From Verrucomicrobiota bacterium (GTDB taxonomy: Bacteria > Verrucomicrobiota > Verrucomicrobiia > Limisphaerales > UBA9464), in assembly GCA_026397675.1 (NCBI GenBank), contig JAPLUH010000212.1, positions 1-9,402 of the forward strand: a DNA stretch of 9,402 nucleotides, read 5' to 3'. Below, in pieces: positions 6,801 to 9,402 of the stretch (positions are counted from its first letter, which is position 1; each line of letters begins with the position of its first letter). A model generated the notes under the pieces. The model was not told the origin of the DNA, did not search any database, and worked only from the letters and a program-made list of their open reading frames with translations. The position numbers and the translations under genes were made by a program.

Positions 6801-7146
6801 CGGCCAGGTAGTGAGCCGCGCCGCGGCCGGGTTCGACTTGCAGCGCCTCACGGGTATGGACCAGAGCCTGGGAAGGTTGGCTCGCCAAGAGGAAGGCATT
6901 GGCCAAGTTCAGGTGAACGTCCGGATTGGACGGGTTCATCGACAAGGCCACTTGGAAGGCTTCGATCGCCCGCCGCGCATCGCCCGCGGCGTAGTAGCCA
7001 CGACCGGCGTTCATGTGGGTGGCGAACTGGGAGTCCTCGTTGGAGGCCCGGTTGAACCACCAGGCCGTCGCGGCGATCCCGACAATGAAGAGGAAAATGC
7101 CCACCACCAACGCGGGTGCGGCCGGGGATTTCTTCGGAGGACTCAT
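3814..7146 (-). CDS. Giant membrane-anchored TPR / FG-GAP (VCBS) / ASPIC-UnbV protein
   Basis: A 1110-residue protein. Residues 11-31 form one hydrophobic segment after a short basic tail, so the rest is probably outside the cytoplasm on an uncleaved anchor. Residues 42-207 hold about five TPR units (for example AGRGYYAAGDARRAIEAFQV and LGLAYAGWGRFPDAAEQFVE). Seven FG-GAP/VCBS-like repeats follow near 266, 315, 364, 417, 465, 510 and 561, with Ca-binding-type loops such as DLNNDRYDD, DYDNDGWLD and DFDQDGDID; the first and third loops are degenerate. This fits a seven-bladed beta-propeller. Residues about 600-669 resemble ASPIC/UnbV. From 676 (CPYLYAWDGTRFRFLTDIL) to about 1055 runs a region I know only as a conserved C-terminal part of such proteins, with no assigned function. 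It may bind proteins or polysaccharide at the cell surface. The ATG lies 85 nt behind dapF on the same strand without a good ribosome-binding site. Confidence 0.85.
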   Translation of the reverse strand: MSPPKKSPAAPALVVGIFLFIVGIAATAWWFNRASNEDSQFATHMNAGRGYYAAGDARRAIEAFQVALSMNPSNPDVHLNLANAFLLASQPSQALVHTREALQVEPGRGAAHYLAGCAHLRLGSFSNAVQSLTEAKQADRTLNTVSFQLGLAYAGWGRFPDAAEQFVEVIEFDKDHPSAHYQLSQAYLRQGAREQASAELAEHQRVAAGKSQAADNPALFEKCKYTEILAPFALEQPESDPVSVQFVEDTARALGPEASQLKGPFGLFDLNRRGWNDVLLNDDQGRLHLLWNSNATFTARSEPLASTVGKVQEIVVGDLNNDRYDDALLVGSEGSQLLKFATNGFITDGSALGGIRALKGTDATLGDIDITGKLALLAVTPEGRLRAFTNYGTAIFRERKAGPGDGFDITGVTSVTIEDWNNDDLPDVLLTRKGEPPWILSNQRREGLSAMAQPTDWPVARCLAVGDFNNDLRADVVLVTETAVALYFGGLREPVRLPAKKNGIQKIRALDYDNDGWLDLISWGTDGLRVWRNRGRRGFHEMTESLGLKSLAGFTVRHAAFADFDQDGDIDCLLEIQGRGVQFFRNDGANANGLVKFRPIGNRSNFSGIGLHIELNAGNWRALRSVQRKPVEIGVGRHKDIETVLARWADTQPLFGVSAHPKQVIDLIEPKNPTGSCPYLYAWDGTRFRFLTDILSSAPVGLPSRPGHNIVADPREWVSLGGSADFVPKEGHYTVQLTEELREILYLDEAKLGWVDIPASAEAHSTSKLVPGPPFPRHELRILSGRVPLREAQAGDGSSLTATLDQEDGQRFSPRLRAPQLRGLSESTSIVLDFGPLTNHPGLTLALSGWLRFGGGMANIAGSHDPELPFPFPQLEAETAPNQWQPLREVSVGAPAGRTKTILVPLGGHLPAGTRRLRLTYAFELHWDRIALFQNNQPAEVSTRRPTSTDLHWHGYGEFAATGPSDPLTPLHESVRQRPSWRITPSGWATRYGSVDELVAAEDNGVVTVAAGDELTLSFASEGLPQISSGHARRFFLWTVGWNKDADYHVAAGDRIEPMPWHGMDDARHGREARPSFPSDALHQRFNTRWVGPLNYDRVEAKRVENKTGR

Positions 7147-7157
7147 GCGGGTCTGGG

Positions 7158-7186
7158 TAACTTACTTTAAAATAGCAAAAAGCAAC
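7158..7186 (-). promoter_or_regulatory. AT-rich patch before the giant protein gene
   Basis: The 85-nt gap between dapF and the giant gene contains an AT-rich island (minus strand TTGCTTTTTGCTATTTTAAAG) in otherwise GC-rich DNA, ending about a dozen bases before the start codon. It could be a promoter for this gene, but no -35/-10 pair with normal spacing can be assigned, so read-through from dapF is equally possible. Confidence 0.2.
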
Positions 7187-7231
7187 ACCCTGACGGCCCG
7201 GGCTACTGCGCGGGATCCAGAGCGGGCGGGG

Positions 7232-8047
7232 TCAGATCAGGATCCGCCCTTCGAAGACGAAGGTGGCCGGTCCGCCGAGTCGAACATCACTGAAGCCTCC
7301 GTGGCCATCGGCTTGGAAGGAAACGCTCAATTCATCGCCGCCCTGCACCTGGATGCGGATGGGTGAGCAGAAGCCGTGCAGGCGTGAGGCGACCAACGCG
7401 CTAGCGGTGACGCCGGTGCCGCAGGCGAGAGTTTCTCCTTCGACGCCCCGCTCATAAGTCCGCACGCGGAGTTGATTGGGTCCGATGACTTGAACGAAGT
7501 TCACATTGGTACCGCGCGGCTTGAAGTGCTCGTGCCAGCGCAGTTCCGAACCCAAGGGCTGGACCATGGCCTTGTCGGCGTCTTCCACGAACACCACGGC
7601 ATGCGGCACGCCGGTGTTGATGGAACTGACCTCCAAGACTCCGGCTTGTGTCGTGACCTTCTCCGAGAGGCGGAGGTCGTGCGGAGCCGTGAGATTGATG
7701 GTCACCCGTTCACCCTGGAATTCGGCGGTAATCACGCCGGCGGCGGTTTCAAAGGTCACCGTAGGCTTGGTCCAACCGGTGGCCCGCTGGATGTACCGTG
7801 CGAAGCAACGGGCGCCGTTGCCGCACATGGCGGCATCCGATCCGTCGGAGTTGTAGAAGCGCCAGGCCCAGTCGGCCTTGCCGGTGAGGCTAGGCACCAG
7901 AAGCATGAGGCCATCGGCTCCAATGCCGAACTGCCGGTGACACAATTTGGTCACCTGCTCCGGAGTTAGCACGATGCGGGCATTGCGGTTGTCGAGCAGG
8001 ATGAAGTCGTTGCCGGCTCCGCTCATCTTGAGGAACTCCAGAGTCAT
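7232..8047 (-). CDS. dapF: Diaminopimelate epimerase
   Basis: A 271-residue enzyme interconverting LL- and meso-diaminopimelate, the PLP-independent penultimate step to lysine and the source of meso-DAP for peptidoglycan; cytoplasmic. The N-terminus MTLEFLKMSGAGNDFILLDN is typical of the family. The two catalytic cysteines are seen at Cys75 in MCGNGARC and Cys209 in ACGTGVTA. GIGADGL (41-47), the N/D-rich YNSDGSDA (65-72) and NTGVPHAV (144-151) are the other family signatures. Length is normal (about 270-285). ATG 8047 is the family start, though no Shine-Dalgarno precedes it. It is divergent from panC across 135 nt and lies upstream of the giant TPR/FG-GAP gene on the same strand, 85 nt away. 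Nothing indicates loss of activity. Confidence 0.96.
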   Translation of the reverse strand: MTLEFLKMSGAGNDFILLDNRNARIVLTPEQVTKLCHRQFGIGADGLMLLVPSLTGKADWAWRFYNSDGSDAAMCGNGARCFARYIQRATGWTKPTVTFETAAGVITAEFQGERVTINLTAPHDLRLSEKVTTQAGVLEVSSINTGVPHAVVFVEDADKAMVQPLGSELRWHEHFKPRGTNVNFVQVIGPNQLRVRTYERGVEGETLACGTGVTASALVASRLHGFCSPIRIQVQGGDELSVSFQADGHGGFSDVRLGGPATFVFEGRILI

Positions 8048-8108
8048 GTTGGAGGTAGATCATAGGCCGATGTCCCGTCGCGACAAGAGTTCGGGAAGGT
8101 TTGGAATT

Positions 8109-8120
8109 CTGACGCGTCAG
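8109..8120. promoter_or_regulatory. 12-bp perfect palindrome between divergent dapF and panC
   Basis: CTGACGCGTCAG reads the same on both strands and sits near the middle of the 135-nt spacer, 61 nt from the dapF start and 62 nt from the panC start. Its central position between divergent genes suits an operator serving both promoters. No regulator is encoded nearby and only one copy was noticed in the window, so the role is a guess. Confidence 0.3.
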
Positions 8121-8160
8121 GGCGCCCAGGACTGGGATCGCCGTGAGCTTGAACTTCGCC

Positions 8161-8176
8161 AGCCTGTGCGCAGGCT
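8161..8176 (+). promoter_or_regulatory. Hairpin immediately before panC start
   Basis: AGCCTG (8161-8166) pairs perfectly with CAGGCT (8171-8176) around a TGCG loop and ends six bases before ATG 8183. CAGG, the only weak Shine-Dalgarno-like sequence, lies in the 3' arm, so the stem would cover the ribosome landing site and might lower or regulate panC translation. Confidence 0.3.
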
Positions 8177-8182
8177 TTCGGT

Positions 8183-9049
8183 ATGCGAATCATCCGCTCG
8201 CCCAAGGCCATGCAGCGTCAGGCGCTGCTGTGGCGGAGTCGGGGCCTCCGCGTCGGTTTTGTGCCGACCATGGGGTATTTGCATGCCGGTCATTTGAGCT
8301 TGGTACACGAAGCGCGGCGGCGGGTCGGGGTCGATGGAGTGGTGGTCGTCAGCATTTATGTGAATCCCACCCAGTTCGCACCGACTGAAGATTTGGCCAA
8401 GTACCCCAGAGACTTCGCCCGAGATTCCAAATTGTGCCGCGAGGCAGGGGTAGACGTGATCTTTGCGCCGACAGACAGCGACATGTATGCGGGGCGCGAG
8501 GACGGGGATTACTCCACGTATGTCGTGGAGGAGGGGTTGACGCAGGGTCTGGAAGGGGCTTCGCGTCCCACCCATTTCCGGGGCGTGACTACTGTCGTGG
8601 CGAAGCTCTTCAACTGTGTGTTGCCCGAGGTTTCGGTCTTCGGGGCCAAGGACTGGCAGCAGGCGGCCGTAATTCGGCGCATGGTGACAGACCTTCAGTT
8701 TCCGATCCGGATCGTGGTGGCTCCGACCACACGGGAATCGGATGGCTTGGCGATGAGTTCGCGCAACCGCTACCTGCAACCCGAGGAGCGAGTGCAAGCC
8801 ACTGTCTTGTGGCGTTCCCAGAAATGGGTCCGTCAGGAGGTCCGGCGATTTGTGGACGGTGTTCCATCAGCCCGGCTCCGTCAGGGAGTGGAAGCCTTGG
8901 TGGCCGAGTGTCCGGCCGCGCGTCTAGACTACGTCGCCTTCGTCGATCCGGACACACTGCGCCCGGTGGACTCGGTCCGCCGAGGGCATCGCATCGTTCT
9001 TGCGGTCTTCGTCGGCAAGACGCGCCTCATCGATAACGGCGCGATTTAA
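8183..9049 (+). CDS. panC: Pantothenate synthetase (pantoate--beta-alanine ligase)
   Basis: A 288-residue cytoplasmic enzyme that joins pantoate and beta-alanine using ATP through a pantoyl-adenylate, the last step of pantothenate (coenzyme A precursor) synthesis. The nucleotide-binding HIGH-like motif is PTMGYLHAGH at 28-37 (His34, His37). NPTQF at 61-65 and HFRGVTTVVAKLFN at 131-144 shape the pantoate site. The KMSKS-equivalent is MSSRNRYL at 191-198. The ATP-site motif is FGAKDWQQ at 153-160 where the textbook form is FGEKDYQQ: Lys156, Asp157 and Gln160 are kept but Glu and Tyr are replaced. The C-terminal domain ends in the usual VGKTRLIDN. Length is normal (about 280-290). The ATG is close to the family start; a hairpin covers the region before it. 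No panB, panD or other pantothenate gene is in the window. Confidence 0.95.
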   Translation: MRIIRSPKAMQRQALLWRSRGLRVGFVPTMGYLHAGHLSLVHEARRRVGVDGVVVVSIYVNPTQFAPTEDLAKYPRDFARDSKLCREAGVDVIFAPTDSDMYAGREDGDYSTYVVEEGLTQGLEGASRPTHFRGVTTVVAKLFNCVLPEVSVFGAKDWQQAAVIRRMVTDLQFPIRIVVAPTTRESDGLAMSSRNRYLQPEERVQATVLWRSQKWVRQEVRRFVDGVPSARLRQGVEALVAECPAARLDYVAFVDPDTLRPVDSVRRGHRIVLAVFVGKTRLIDNGAI

Positions 9050-9071
9050 AAAGACTCCAAGGTCCGATCGT

Positions 9072-9402
9072 CTATCGCAGCAGGTTGGCGATTTTTGGGC
9101 GAGTGGCCTTGAGTTGCTCGTAATCGAGTTTCAAGCCCGCGGGAGCGAGAACGGCCTGCAAGAAATCGTAGATGCCTTTGACTTGATCGAAGGGTACCGA
9201 GACGGAATTTAGGGCCGTTGTTCCTGCGTTGTCTTTGGCGAGTTTGTCAGCGCCGTGAGCCAACAGGTGTTGCACGATTTCGGTGCGGCAGAAGAACGCG
9301 GCTACCAGGAGAGGGGTGGCCCCATCGTTGTTCCGGGCGTTCACATCGGCTCCCGCCTGAACCAAGGCTCGCACCGCTTCCAGTTGGCCGAACACCGCGG
9401 CC
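9072..9402 (-). CDS. Ankyrin-repeat protein, C-terminal part (5' end outside window)
   Basis: The minus-strand frame is open to the right edge and ends at TAG (9074-9072). It encodes about two ankyrin repeats, recognised by FGQLEAVRALVQAGADVNAR, NDGATPLLVAAFFCRTEIVQ, HLLAHGADKLAKDNAGTTAL. A non-ankyrin tail follows with about 45 residues (FDQVKGIYDFLQAVLAPAGL, then KLDYEQLKATRPKIANLLR). A GTG at 9395 could be read as a start but falls within a repeat and continues upstream as Ala-Ala, so the true start is beyond the window. Ankyrin repeats bind proteins; the partner and any N-terminal enzymatic domain cannot be seen. It converges on panC with only 22 nt between stop codons and no obvious terminator there. 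Confidence 0.85.
   Translation of the reverse strand, partial: AAVFGQLEAVRALVQAGADVNARNNDGATPLLVAAFFCRTEIVQHLLAHGADKLAKDNAGTTALNSVSVPFDQVKGIYDFLQAVLAPAGLKLDYEQLKATRPKIANLLR

Noticed and set aside
7147..7231. Terminator between dapF and the giant gene
   Set aside because: Repeated GGATCC sites give only a weak possible pairing and there is no T tract on the minus strand at the right distance.
1..9402. CRISPR arrays, tRNA or rRNA genes, insertion sequences, prophage or defence genes
   Set aside because: No regularly spaced repeats, cloverleaf-like sequence, transposase, integrase or terminal inverted repeats were seen on reading both strands.

Overview
The window carries ordinary chromosomal genes from a GC-rich bacterium. 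No phage, insertion sequence, CRISPR array, rRNA or tRNA could be seen. The gene content points to Verrucomicrobiota (Pedosphaera/Limisphaera-like) as the best guess, at moderate confidence and from family knowledge only. The supporting features are a very large TPR + FG-GAP/VCBS + ASPIC/UnbV protein, a CysO-like sulfur carrier next to a lone NIL-domain protein, a halogenase-like flavoprotein, and few good Shine-Dalgarno sites. Acidobacteriota or Planctomycetota are possible alternatives.

Layout, left to right. Positions 1-117 hold the end of a biotin-carboxylase/pyruvate-carboxylase N-terminal fragment that stops inside the conserved HPGYG motif. A 422-nt stretch without a recognisable gene follows (118-539), rich in short perfect hairpins. 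Three plus-strand units come next: an exported FKBP-type prolyl isomerase (540-1478) with a strong hairpin behind it; a flavin-dependent halogenase-like oxidoreductase (1629-2909); and a small two-gene sulfur module, a MoaD/ThiS/CysO-type carrier (3036-3311) and a NIL-domain protein (3347-3703). This group ends in a clear terminator at 3791-3833, which overlaps the stop codon of the convergent gene.

The middle third is one minus-strand gene (7146-3814) for a 1110-residue membrane-anchored protein: TPR repeats, a seven-repeat FG-GAP propeller, an ASPIC/UnbV domain and a large uncharacterised C-terminal region. dapF (diaminopimelate epimerase) lies just upstream on the same strand (8047-7232). 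panC (pantothenate synthetase, 8183-9049) diverges from dapF across a 135-nt spacer that contains a 12-bp perfect palindrome and a hairpin right before the panC start. The window closes with the C-terminal part of an ankyrin-repeat protein on the minus strand (9402-9072), convergent with panC.

Functionally, dapF (lysine and peptidoglycan) and panC (coenzyme A) are housekeeping genes. The carrier/NIL pair suggests a protein-thiocarboxylate route of sulfur assimilation. The halogenase-like enzyme has no visible biosynthetic cluster around it. I see no complete new multi-gene system. The best candidates for a second look are the carrier/NIL pair, the orphan halogenase and the C-terminal region of the giant protein.
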